Under the pieces are notes generated by a model. That model searched no databases, had not been told where the DNA came from, and saw only the letters and a list, made by a program, of their open reading frames with translations. A program made the position numbers and the translations under genes. From positions 1,178,001 through 1,242,000 of the forward strand of contig NZ_CP076128.1 in assembly GCF_018736065.1 (NCBI RefSeq): a stretch of DNA of 64,000 nt, in the 5' to 3' direction. Every line of letters starts with the position of its first letter. Position 1 is the first letter of the stretch. Origin of the DNA: Flammeovirga kamogawensis (lineage in GTDB: Bacteria; Bacteroidota; Bacteroidia; Cytophagales; Flammeovirgaceae). This document shows positions 17,495-27,300 of the stretch, piece after piece.

Positions 17495-18229
17495 ATGAGA
17501 TATATACTTTCCAATTTAATACTCATAGTATTATTAACTAACTGTACAACAGAGAATAGCAACAAACTACAGATAGCAACTGCATCAAATATGCAATTTG
17601 TTAGTCAAAAGCTTTGTGAAGCGTTCACCCAAGAAACTGATATTGAATGTGAATTGATTGTAAGTTCTTCTGGTAAACTTTGTGCTCAAATTATTTCTGG
17701 AGCACCTTTCGATGTTTTTATTTCTGCAGATATGAAATATCCTGAAATTCTTTATAACGAAAATAAAACACTCGATAAGCCTAAAATTTACACCAAAGGA
17801 AAACTCGTATTATGGAGTTTAAAAGACAGCCTTTTTAACTCTCTAGATATTCTTGAAAGTAATGCCGTAAAACATATTTGTATTGCAAACCCTGTTACGG
17901 CTCCGTATGGAATTGCTGCTGCTGAAACGATTAAGAATAAATTCGGAAATTCTATAAATCAGAAGATTGTAAAAGGGGAAAGTATTTCTCAAACCAATCA
18001 ATTTATCTTATCAAAGGCTGCTGATTTCGGGTTCACTTCACTTTTTATTGTAAATTCAGATTTCTTAAAAAATAAAGGAAAATGGATTATGGTCGAGGAA
18101 AGTTTATACCAACCTATTCAACAAGGTATTGTCACTATAAAAGGTAATAACATTGCACTTGCACAACAATTCGAACAATTTATTTTAAGTAAAAAAGGAC
18201 AAAAAATTATTGATAAGTTAAATAAATAA
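17495..18229 (+). CDS. modA: Molybdate ABC transporter, substrate-binding lipoprotein
   Basis: About 244 residues from MRYILSNLILIVLLTNC, a lipoprotein signal with lipobox LTNC; an ATG eight codons upstream is possible but less natural. The mature protein has the ModA features ATASNM, LIVSSSGKLCAQIISGAPFDVFISADMKYP and NPVTAPYGIAAAETI. ModA captures molybdate or tungstate outside the inner membrane. It is the first gene of modA-mop-modB-modC, all on the plus strand with gaps of a few bases. Confidence 0.93.
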   Translation: MRYILSNLILIVLLTNCTTENSNKLQIATASNMQFVSQKLCEAFTQETDIECELIVSSSGKLCAQIISGAPFDVFISADMKYPEILYNENKTLDKPKIYTKGKLVLWSLKDSLFNSLDILESNAVKHICIANPVTAPYGIAAAETIKNKFGNSINQKIVKGESISQTNQFILSKAADFGFTSLFIVNSDFLKNKGKWIMVEESLYQPIQQGIVTIKGNNIALAQQFEQFILSKKGQKIIDKLNK

Positions 18230-18233
18230 TTGA

Positions 18234-18635
18234 GTGAATTCATTTAAAGGTACTATTACAAAAATTACATCTGAAGGAATTGCCTCTTTGGTTTATGTAA
18301 ATTGTTCATCAATAACGTTCAAGATTGTAGTTCTAGACAACGAAGAGACAAATCAAAAATTAAAAATTGATGCCACTGTTAGTGTACTTTTTAAAAACAC
18401 TGAAGTGATATTAAGTATCAATTCTCTAAATAAAAGTAGCATTGAAAACTCATTAGAGGGTAAAATAACTTCTATTGATACTGGTAAAATTATGTCTAAT
18501 TTAATTATTACTACTTCTATTGGAAATATAAAAGCCTTAATAACATCAGAACAATTAAATGTCTTAAATTTATCTCTTGATACTTCTGTATATCTTGGTA
18601 TCAAATCAAATGAAATTATGATCGCATATGATTGA
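18234..18635 (+). CDS. Tandem TOBE/Mop molybdate-binding protein
   Basis: 133 residues, starting at a GTG (18234) four bases after the modA stop. It contains two successive Mop/TOBE repeats: about residues 3-66 (FKGTITKITSEGIASLVYV) and about 72-132 (LEGKITSIDTGKIMSNLIITT). Di-Mop proteins bind oxyanions such as molybdate and act as stores or sensors in the cytoplasm. It overlaps modB by 8 bases, so it is translated with the transporter. Confidence 0.82.
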   Translation: MNSFKGTITKITSEGIASLVYVNCSSITFKIVVLDNEETNQKLKIDATVSVLFKNTEVILSINSLNKSSIENSLEGKITSIDTGKIMSNLIITTSIGNIKALITSEQLNVLNLSLDTSVYLGIKSNEIMIAYD

Positions 18636-19293
18636 TTGGTCGCCTTTACTGCTTACATTCAAATTAGCTTGCATTACTACCCTATGTTTGCTTTTTATCG
18701 GTATTCCTTTAGCATTATTCATTTCGCGTCAGAAATCTTATATTAAAGCGATCTTAGAAAGTATTGTTAGTTTACCAATTGTATTACCTCCCACAGTTTT
18801 GGGGTTTTATCTACTCCTCGCATTCAGTCCAAATAATATGTTTGGAAAATGGTTAGACGAAACATTTGGTTTACGCCTTATTTTCTCTTTTACTGGTTTA
18901 GTTGTAGGTAGTTTAATTTACAGTCTACCGTTTATGGTTCAACCTGTACAAGCTGGTTTTCAGAGCCTACCCAAACAATTATCTGAAGCAGCTCTTCTTT
19001 TAGGAAAAAGTAAACTAAATATCCTCTTTAAAGTACTGTTACCGAATATGAAACCTGCAATTTTAACAGGTATTGTATTGTCTTTTGCACATACAATTGG
19101 TGAATTTGGTGTAGTTCTAATGATTGGCGGGAATATTTCTAATAAAACTAGAGTCGCATCAATTGCTATATACGATCAGGTAGAAAGGTTAGATTATACA
19201 AGTGCAGGCAATTACTCTATAATTTTGTTTGTAATTTCTTTTTGTATCCTATTTTCACTTTATTTCATTAATAACTCCTTCTTCAAAAAATAA
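18628..19293 (+). CDS. modB: Molybdate ABC transporter permease
   Basis: 221 residues with five or six membrane helices. The ABC-permease EAA loop is LSEAALLLGKSKLNILFKVLLPNMKPAILTG, and HTIGEFGVVLMIGGN is the typical ModB segment. It forms the inner-membrane channel of the molybdate importer with ModC. It starts within the end of the Mop gene and ends 6 bases before modC. Confidence 0.95.
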   Translation: MIDWSPLLLTFKLACITTLCLLFIGIPLALFISRQKSYIKAILESIVSLPIVLPPTVLGFYLLLAFSPNNMFGKWLDETFGLRLIFSFTGLVVGSLIYSLPFMVQPVQAGFQSLPKQLSEAALLLGKSKLNILFKVLLPNMKPAILTGIVLSFAHTIGEFGVVLMIGGNISNKTRVASIAIYDQVERLDYTSAGNYSIILFVISFCILFSLYFINNSFFKK

Positions 19294-19299
19294 ATAATA

Positions 19300-20169
19300 A
19301 TGATAGAATTCGCTATTCAGAAAGCATTCCCAGATAAAAAAGATGGATTTTCTATTGCTATCAATTTTGAAGTTAATGAAGGGGATTTTATTGGTATATA
19401 CGGACCTTCTGGGGCCGGAAAAACTACACTACTACGTTTAATTACAGGGCTATCAACACCTGATACGGGGTATATAAAAGTAGGTGATATAGATTGGTTC
19501 AATGCTAATTTAGGAATTAATTTACCTCCTCAGAAAAGAGAAGTAGGAATGGTTTTTCAAGATTTTGCATTGTTCCCAAACATGACTGTTCATGAGAATT
19601 TAAAATACGCACTTAAAAAGGGAACAGATAAAGCTATAATAAACCAACTCATTGAGATAATGGAACTTTCTGATTTGATAGACCAATATCCTTCAACATT
19701 ATCTGGAGGACAAAAACAAAGAGTTGGAATGGCTAGAGCAATGGTACAGTCTCCTAAAGTTTTATTACTAGATGAACCACTTTCTGCCTTAGATCCTAAA
19801 ATGAGGCAGAAACTGCAACTTTATCTAATTGAATTACACAAACAACTAAAACCTACTATTTTCATGATTAGTCATGATATTGGCGAACTTTATAAGTTAA
19901 CACATCAAATAATTGGAATTGATGATGGGAAAATAACTAAAGTCGCCTCCCCTCAAGAATTTTTCTCTTCTGCAGATTTAAGCGGAAAATTTAAGTTTAC
20001 TGCAGAAATATTAGCTATAGAGAAACACGACATTTTACATGTAGCCACCTTATTTATAGGTAATCATCTTGTAAAAGTTATTCTTGATGAAGACGAAGTG
20101 GAAAGTTTTTCAATTGGAGATAAAGTCACAGTAGCAGCAAAAGCATTTAATCCAAGTATCTATAAATAA
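19300..20169 (+). CDS. modC: Molybdate ABC transporter ATP-binding protein
   Basis: 289 residues. The ABC ATPase domain (about 1-215) has Walker A GPSGAGKTT, a Q-loop VFQDFALFPNMTV, signature LSGGQKQR, Walker B VLLLDEPLSALD and switch His ISHD. The C-terminal 60 residues resemble a single, diverged TOBE domain. It powers molybdate import. The short regulatory domain may be complemented by the separate di-Mop protein of this operon. Confidence 0.93.
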   Translation: MIEFAIQKAFPDKKDGFSIAINFEVNEGDFIGIYGPSGAGKTTLLRLITGLSTPDTGYIKVGDIDWFNANLGINLPPQKREVGMVFQDFALFPNMTVHENLKYALKKGTDKAIINQLIEIMELSDLIDQYPSTLSGGQKQRVGMARAMVQSPKVLLLDEPLSALDPKMRQKLQLYLIELHKQLKPTIFMISHDIGELYKLTHQIIGIDDGKITKVASPQEFFSSADLSGKFKFTAEILAIEKHDILHVATLFIGNHLVKVILDEDEVESFSIGDKVTVAAKAFNPSIYK

Positions 20170-20177
20170 GAACTTGT

Positions 20178-20462
20178 TTAAACCTCTACTTCATCCTCTT
20201 CACTTACCTCATAGAATTTATCCAATTGGTATTTTAAAAATAATTCTTCTATTGCATCTTCATCTAATTCTATTGATGATACAAATAGCGGCCTTTTTGT
20301 ATTGTTGCTTCCTGAAAGTACCATAACAGGATCCCCACTTTTCAATAATTTTACTTTATTTGAGTTGAGGGTAATATCTAATTCTTTTTTAAGCTGTATC
20401 CTTTTTTCGACAGTTAATAGTAAAGAATAATCTAACGCATCGTAGATAAATAGAAACTTCAT
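20178..20462 (-). CDS. Small acidic protein of unknown function
   Basis: 94 residues, convergent with modC (8-base gap). No signal peptide or known domain; the C-terminus is strongly acidic (EVSEEDEVEV). The frame has normal composition and a good ATG, so it is probably real. Confidence 0.5.
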   Translation of the reverse strand: MKFLFIYDALDYSLLLTVEKRIQLKKELDITLNSNKVKLLKSGDPVMVLSGSNNTKRPLFVSSIELDEDAIEELFLKYQLDKFYEVSEEDEVEV

Positions 20463-20683
20463 TTTTTGACAATCTAGTTTAGAGAAGAATTAAAACATTA
20501 GATTTAACACTTCTTTCTTTAAAAGTTAAACACAAAAATAGACTTTATACTAATAAATTACAAGCTTCTTACATTAGATGAATAGTCATTCACGGTAAAT
20601 AATAAAAAAAAGCATTACTTTTTAAAAGGGTTATACGCTCAGAATTTCTATATTCGTTACAACAAGTAACTAATTCTTTAAAA

Positions 20684-21358
20684 ATGAAAATTAAATTTTT
20701 AGGGCACGCCTCTCTATTAATAGAGTTTGGTGGTAAAAACCTTTTGGTAGACCCATTTATTACTCCCAACGAATTGGCAAAAGATATCGATATCAATACG
20801 CTTGATGTTGATTATATTTTGGTCACTCACGGTCATCAAGACCATGTAGTAGATGTAGAGGCAATTGCTTCTAGGACTAAAGCTCCAATTATATCAAACT
20901 TTGAAATTGTATCATATTATGGTGAAAAAGGGCTTGAAGGACACCCAATGAACCATGGCGGTAAATTTACTTTTGACTTTGGTACAATTAAATATGTAAA
21001 TGCAATACATTCTAGTGTACTTCCTGATGGAACATATGCTGGTAACCCAGGAGGTTTTGTAATCTGGAATGAAAAGGAGTCGATCTATATTGCTGGTGAT
21101 ACCGCTTTAACAATGGATATGCAGCTTATTCCTAAAACATGTCCAAAATTAGATATTGCTATTCTACCAGTTGGTGATAATTTCACAATGGGGTACGAAG
21201 ATGCAGTAATCGCTGCAGAATATATTGAATGTGATACTATTATTGGCTATCATTTTGATACATTCCCACCAATAAAAATAGATCATGAACAAGCTATTGC
21301 TCTTTTTAAAAGTAAAGGGAAAAATTTAATTCTTCCAAACGTAGGACAAACAATATAA
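20684..21358 (+). CDS. UPF0173-type metal-dependent hydrolase
   Basis: 224 residues with a metallo-beta-lactamase fold: MKIKFLGHASLLIEFGGKNLLVDPF at the start, the metal motif THGHQDH (His, His, Asp, His), IAGDTAL, and late histidine GYHFDTFPP. This is the UPF0173/UlaG-like group; the biochemical substrate is unknown. It is cytoplasmic, with no signal peptide. It is followed after 2 bases by a DoxX-like membrane protein, so the two form an operon. Confidence 0.9.
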   Translation: MKIKFLGHASLLIEFGGKNLLVDPFITPNELAKDIDINTLDVDYILVTHGHQDHVVDVEAIASRTKAPIISNFEIVSYYGEKGLEGHPMNHGGKFTFDFGTIKYVNAIHSSVLPDGTYAGNPGGFVIWNEKESIYIAGDTALTMDMQLIPKTCPKLDIAILPVGDNFTMGYEDAVIAAEYIECDTIIGYHFDTFPPIKIDHEQAIALFKSKGKNLILPNVGQTI

Positions 21359-21360
21359 AG

Positions 21361-21723
21361 ATGGAAAAAAGTAATAAAATAATTTATTATGGTAGTACGG
21401 GTTTACTATCTGTAATGATGTTAATGTCAGCAGGGATGTATTTTGTAAAACATGAAGAAATAGCTTCTGTGTTTACTAATTTAGGTTACCCTTCTTATAT
21501 CATATATCCTTTAGCAATAGCTAAAATTGCGGGTTTAATTGCGATATGGTCACGTAAATCAAACCTATTAAAAGAATGGGCCTATGCAGGGTTTTTCTTT
21601 GATTTTGTATTAGCCGCTGCCGCTCATATTAGTATAAGTGATGGTGAGCAATTTGGAGCAATTATAGCTGCTGTTTTATTATTAGTTTCTAGATTTTATG
21701 AGTACAAAGTCTATTCTACTTAA
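21361..21723 (+). CDS. DoxX-like membrane protein
   Basis: 120 residues with four predicted membrane helices, a short inter-helix SRKSNLLKEWAYAGFFFDF and the DoxX-like pattern of small residues. Members occur in inner membranes and have uncertain roles in redox or quinone metabolism. It starts 2 bases after the hydrolase and ends before a bidirectional terminator. Confidence 0.75.
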   Translation: MEKSNKIIYYGSTGLLSVMMLMSAGMYFVKHEEIASVFTNLGYPSYIIYPLAIAKIAGLIAIWSRKSNLLKEWAYAGFFFDFVLAAAAHISISDGEQFGAIIAAVLLLVSRFYEYKVYST

Positions 21724-21740
21724 ACCATAGCTCTTAAAAC

Positions 21741-21778
21741 AAAAAGGCTTATTTGAAATCTATCAAATAAGCCTTTTT
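21741..21778. terminator. Bidirectional terminator
   Basis: AAAAAGGCTTATTTG (21741-21755) pairs perfectly with CAAATAAGCCTTTTT (21764-21778), loop of 8, between convergent genes. Confidence 0.92.
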
Positions 21779-21780
21779 GA

Positions 21781-23139
21781 TTAAAACCACCATTCGGTTT
21801 TTAAACCTAAATAATGCCCTAGATTACCCGCATTCCCTGCTTCATAATATTGAGACAGTTGATAATCTTTAACCACATCATTATACACTGCAATGGTATA
21901 AACTAATCTAATTTGAGGCCTCGCCATAACAGAACGTTCACCTGTTGGTACATACACTGGTGCAAAAGTAAACTTATTCATTTGCCCTAACCCTGGGTCA
22001 ACCCCTACAATACCATTTGTATATTCGTCAAAATCTCTAATTTGAAAGTTATACTCTAATAGTAACTGAATTTCATCCATTAGATAAATCATTGGTCTAA
22101 CACCAATAGATAAATCCCATTTTTGATTTGGTCTATTCTCTGAAATAAAAACAGGTACTTTTGCTCCCATTGCATACCTATATACAGCATACCCTGTCAC
22201 ACCCCAATAATTATTAACATCATAAACAAAGTTCTCCGTAATATTAATCCCTCGAGCTCCATCATATTGCCCTTTATTATTCGGATTACCAAAATTAATA
22301 AATGAACGAGAAGACCAACCATCATCTCCAGGTCCATTTGCTATTCTACTTCCATATCTGAAAGTAACATTATTAAAGAAATTCTCTTTTTTATAACTGT
22401 GCATTACACCTAGAAGCCAACCATAATCACTCACTTTATCTAAAATAAATTGAGGGTCTGTAAGAGAGTCATAGCCTGTAAAATGGTATTCTCCTAAAAA
22501 ATTAAGCTTATTGTATTCATTTATATCAACAACATGCTGAACCGACAAAACGTGTTTTTGCCTGCCGTCTTCATAATTAGAATCACCATAAGGGTTATTC
22601 GGCTGATCTTGAGAGACTAAAGCTTTAATTAATGAAACTGTTGTTTTACCAACCGTTAATCCAAACCCTTGCCCTGTTAAGTTATTAAACTGAAAATAAT
22701 CAGCTATGTCAATATTTTTATCTCTAAAATATTTACTTCCTACCCAAAGATGAAACGGCACATTAAATAAAGTATCTTGAATATCTAGATACATTTCTAC
22801 AAAGTTTGTCTTTGTATTGTTTGCAATAAAAGTGTTGTCACCTGAGAACGATTGTGTAGTAAGTACAAATTTGATTTTTGGTTTATCAGGAGTCATTTTA
22901 AAGATTTTATCAATCCTAGCAACACCAGACATTTCTATATAATCATTTTCTTCTAATCTACCGCCTAAAGCTCCCTGTCCTGTTAAGTTTAACCGAGCAC
23001 CCACTTTATCTTCATAAAGAGAAGATGAGACTCCCACTCTACCGTAAGAATGAAACTCGAACATACGTTCTTGTGCTAATAAAGATTGCCCTATTAAAAG
23101 TAAAATGAAGATTGAAAGTAGTTTCTTAAATATTTGCAT
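21781..23139 (-). CDS. LamB-like carbohydrate porin
   Basis: 452 residues with a signal peptide (to about LLAQ). The mature protein opens with FEFHSYGRVGVSS, contains LWVGSKYFRDKNIDIADYF followed by GQGFGLTVG, and ends LGLKTEWWF with a terminal Phe. These are hallmarks of the maltoporin (LamB) family, an 18-strand outer-membrane barrel for sugar diffusion. The greasy-slide residues cannot be confirmed by eye. It is monocistronic; no sugar-degradation gene is adjacent, so the substrate is open. Confidence 0.8.
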   Translation of the reverse strand: MQIFKKLLSIFILLLIGQSLLAQERMFEFHSYGRVGVSSSLYEDKVGARLNLTGQGALGGRLEENDYIEMSGVARIDKIFKMTPDKPKIKFVLTTQSFSGDNTFIANNTKTNFVEMYLDIQDTLFNVPFHLWVGSKYFRDKNIDIADYFQFNNLTGQGFGLTVGKTTVSLIKALVSQDQPNNPYGDSNYEDGRQKHVLSVQHVVDINEYNKLNFLGEYHFTGYDSLTDPQFILDKVSDYGWLLGVMHSYKKENFFNNVTFRYGSRIANGPGDDGWSSRSFINFGNPNNKGQYDGARGINITENFVYDVNNYWGVTGYAVYRYAMGAKVPVFISENRPNQKWDLSIGVRPMIYLMDEIQLLLEYNFQIRDFDEYTNGIVGVDPGLGQMNKFTFAPVYVPTGERSVMARPQIRLVYTIAVYNDVVKDYQLSQYYEAGNAGNLGHYLGLKTEWWF

Positions 23140-23388
23140 TAATGTAATGTTTGAAGAGATAGTATACTAAGATAGTTCAATCGGTTGATATTCTAAAATG
23201 AAATAAAAAGTAGGATAAAAAAAGTGATACAATTTTTAGATTGCATCACTTTAAACTTTAATTAAAACTATGTTTCAACTGGCTTTATATAAAGTATTCC
23301 ATCAAAGTTCACTTATTCTATCTCCTTCTTTAAGTTGTCTCACAAAAATAAAAACAGTAGATTAAGTTCTCCTCTTTAAATAGACTAC

Positions 23389-23658
23389 TTACGCTTCTTT
23401 CTTACAGCAAGCTTTTTCGCCATTGGCTACTTTTTCTTTACAGCACGCTTTGGCCTCTCCTTTTTCAGAAGCTACTTTACAGCTTTCTTTATCACCATTT
23501 TTACAATGTTCACAAGTTGCACATGCTTCTTTGTTTACACAGCAGCTTTCTGTTTTTCCTTTACAACATGCTTTATTGTCTGCTGTATCAGAAGAAGTAG
23601 AACATCCTACAAACATTAAAGATGCAGTGATGGCAATTATAGATAAAATCTTTTTCAT
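23389..23658 (-). CDS. Cysteine-rich lipoprotein, probable metal binder
   Basis: 89 residues. The signal peptide ends in a lipobox (LMFVGC, Cys19). The mature protein has twelve further cysteines, including four CC pairs (31-32, 39-40, 72-73, 84-85) and CATCEHC, among Lys, Glu and Ala. No catalytic domain is visible. The Cys density resembles metallothionein-like or copper-binding proteins, so membrane-anchored metal sequestration is plausible. The first half is richer in single Cys, and the C-terminal half repeats an ACCK-type unit. Confidence 0.6.
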   Translation of the reverse strand: MKKILSIIAITASLMFVGCSTSSDTADNKACCKGKTESCCVNKEACATCEHCKNGDKESCKVASEKGEAKACCKEKVANGEKACCKKEA

Positions 23659-23798
23659 ATTCGGTAATTATATTTTACATGAAAATACAACTTTTAAAAG
23701 AGTGTACCATAATACTTATCTATAATTTTAAAATTTTAAGCAATTGAACATTCAGAGCTTATAATTTGAAATAGCCTCTTAATTTTTGGACACAAAAA

Positions 23799-23822
23799 AA
23801 GGCTACTAAAAAAAGTAACCTT
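23799..23822 (-). terminator. Terminator after the 84-residue unknown gene
   Basis: On the minus strand AAGGTTAC pairs with GTAGCCTT (one G-U) around an 8-base loop, followed by a T run, 22 bases after the stop of the gene at 23845. Confidence 0.8.
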
Positions 23823-23844
23823 CTAATCTTTTTGAACTTTTGGA

Positions 23845-24099
23845 CTAAGCCAATGCTTTTGCTAATGTATCCATTAAAGATTTAGCTACGCTTCTTGGCT
23901 TTTTTGTTTTTAATGCAGCAAGGACTGTTTGTGCTTCAGCAACTTTTTGATAAACGCCTTCTGGGTTACCGTCATTTTTAAAACTAGCAAGTACCCAGTT
24001 CAAGTCATTCACTTGTTGATCGTACTCACCTTTTTTATTCAATTTAGTTAATTTGTCTAATGCAGCTTCAGCTGCAGCAACGATTGCTATTTGGCTCAT
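23845..24099 (-). CDS. Small alanine-rich helical protein, unknown
   Basis: 84 residues from MSQIAIVAAAEAALDKL (ATG at 24099); an upstream in-frame extension is hydrophobic but lacks coding character, so it is excluded. The protein is soluble, helical and lysine/alanine-rich, with no known motif. A dedicated terminator follows, which supports a real, separately expressed gene. Confidence 0.6.
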   Translation of the reverse strand: MSQIAIVAAAEAALDKLTKLNKKGEYDQQVNDLNWVLASFKNDGNPEGVYQKVAEAQTVLAALKTKKPRSVAKSLMDTLAKALA

Positions 24100-24396
24100 G
24101 ATTATTAAAATTATTGCAACAGATATAAATTCTTGTATTATTAATGACACAAAAATAAATCTATATAACTCAATTTGCAAATAATTTACATATTCTAATT
24201 CATTGCAATACAGTTAAATAATAAACGTATTAGATACAATTACCAATTAAAACAGAATTATATATTGATTTTTATGTTAAAATAAGAATATAATTTTTTT
24301 ATAATTTACACTTTAAAATGGTATTTCAATAATATTTTCAAATGAATAATAATGAAAATCACCACTATTTTTTTCAAAATGAATGTAAACAATAAC

Positions 24397-27300
24397 CTAA
24401 AATACTCTGTATTCTATCCCTTCCAACTGATCTAACTCATTTAGTAACTCGGTAGACGGGTCAACTTTGTAAGATCTTGAGAATAAATTAACTACCATAT
24501 TATCCTCTCTAGAAATTACCTCTAACGACATCTCTCTAGTACCTTGATGTTCAGAAACTATAGAAACTAATTCCATAATAGTATCATCTGTTAAGGCCAT
24601 AACATCTATTGATAAATCTATCCCTTTACAAAAATGATCTTTTACTGAAGACAATGGCATTATCTTTTTAGGACTCAACTCCCAAAGACCTGGCGTTCTA
24701 TAATTTTCTTTTACTTGACCTAAAATACAAACAAAATCACCCTCGTTTAAAAAGTGTTTATTTAGATTAAAGTTCTCACCAAACATTGCCATTTGGGTGG
24801 TCTGTTCGTAATCTTCTAAAGTAAGGATACCAAACTTATTACCGTTTTTACTTTCAAGAATTTTAGCTTCGGTAATCATACCCCCCACTTTAATTTCTTG
24901 TTGTTTATGTAAGTCAATATTTTTTACAGGAATACAGAAGTTATCTAATTCCATTCTGTACATATCTAATGGATGTCCTGAAATAAAGAAACCTACAACT
25001 TCTTTCTCGAACCTAAGCTCTACTAATTTAGACCACTGTTCTAATTCGGGTAATTTTGGAGGAGGAACAGATCCGCCTGTAGAACTACCAAATAAAGAAG
25101 CTTGTGCAGATAGCTTATCAGCTTGAACTCTATTTCCATAACGTAGGATAAGGTCAATTCCAGAATATTTCTCCCCTTCAGGAATATGAAAATATTGTGC
25201 TCTATGAAACTCATAATTATCAAAAGAACCTGCGTAAGCTAAACTTTCCATCACCTTACGGTTAACAGCTTTTAAGTTGACACGTTCAACAAAATCGAAG
25301 ATAGATTCATAAGGTTTCTCTTGGCGTCCTTCAATAATTGCATTAATTGGTCCTGTACCAATTCCTTTTACAGCCCCTAATCCAAATCGAATTGCACCTT
25401 CTGCGTTTACAGAGAATTTATACTCCGATTCATTTACATCTGGCCCTAAAACAGGTATCCCCATTCTGCTACACTCCTCCATAAAGAACGTTACCTTTTT
25501 GATATCGTTCATATTATGAGTAAGTACAGAAGCCATGTATTCTGCAGGGTAATTGGCTTTTAAATAACCTGTGTGGAAGGCAACAACAGAGTAACAGGTC
25601 GAGTGAGACTTGTTAAATGCATATGCAGCAAAGGCTTCCCAGTCAGTCCATACTTTTTCAAGTGCTTTCTGATCGTGTCCATTGCCAGTTCCTCCTTCAA
25701 TAAACTTAGGTTTTAGTTGTTCTAGCAAGGCAAATATTTTCTTACCCATTGCCTTACGCAACATATCTGCTTCACCTTTTGTAAACCCTGCCAAAGATTG
25801 TGACAAGAGCATTACCTGTTCTTGATAAACCGTAATACCATACGTTTCTGCAAGGTATTCATCCATTTTTGGAATATCATATACAATCTCTTCATCACCA
25901 TGTTTACGGGCGATAAAGTTAGGGATGTATTCCAAAGGACCTGGTCTATACAGGGCGTTCATGGCAATCAAATCACCAAAAACATCGGGCTTTAGTGCTC
26001 TTAGGTGCTTTTGCATACCTGCTGATTCAAACTGGAAAGTACCGTTGGTCTCTCCACGTTGATACAGTTCGTATGTCTTTCTATCATCTAATGGAATATC
26101 ATCTGGGTCGATTTGTATTCCATGTCTTAATTTAATTAGTTTAATGGCATCTTTTATGATTGATAAAGTTCTCAATCCTAAGAAGTCCATTTTTAGCATT
26201 CCTGCATTCTCAACAACTGAGTTATCAAACTGAGTAACAAGAAGATCTGCATCTTTTGCGGTAGTTACAGGAATAAACTTCGTAATATCATCTGGTGTGA
26301 TAATAATACCACAGGCATGAATACCCGTATTACGAATTGAACCTTCTAATACTCTTGCCGTATTTAACACTTGCCCTTCTAAACTATGTTCTTCGGCTAC
26401 AGCTTTTAGCTGGTTGGCCATTTCCATTTGTTCAGAGTTCAGTTTATCTTCTAGTTGTTGATCGCTCATTCCAAAAAGCTTTTTCAGCTTCATATCAGGA
26501 ACAAGTTTTGCCAAACGATCAGAATCACTTAAAGGTAAATCCATAACCCTTGCAGTATCTTTGATAGACGATTTTGCCGCCATTGTACCGTAAGTGATAA
26601 TATGAGATACTTGGTTGAAACCGTATTTATCAACTACCCAGTTAATGATCTTTTGTCGACCTTCATCATCAAAGTCAATATCAATATCGGGAAGAGATAC
26701 ACGGTCTGGGTTAAGGAATCTCTCAAATAGCAAATCATATTTAATAGGGTCTACATTGGTAATACCAATAGCATAAGCAACTGCAGAACCTGCCGCAGAA
26801 CCACGACCAGGCCCAACAGAAACACCCATATTTCTAGCTTCTGTTGTAAAATCTTGTACAATTAAGAAATAACCAGGGTATCCTGTATTTTGAATCGTTG
26901 CCAATTCAAAATCTAGACGTTCTTTAATATCTTCTGTAATTGTGCCGTACCTTTTTTCTGCCCCAACATACGTTAGGTGTTTTAAGAAAGCGTTTTCACC
27001 TCTTTTGCCGCCATCTTTTTCATCTTCTGGGTCAATAAACTCTTCAGGGATATCGAAAGCAGGTAAAAGTACATCACGTTGTAACTTATACGGCTCTATT
27101 TTATCTACAATTTCTTGAGTACATTCTATTGCGTCTGGTAAATCGTAGAACAGCTCTTTCATTTCATCACCTGTTTTGAAATAGAACTGATTATTTGGGA
27201 AACCAAAACGAAACCCTCTACCTCTCCCAATTGGTGTCGATTTCTTTTCGCCATCTTTTACACACAATAAGATATCGTGTGCATCAGAACCTGCTTCATC

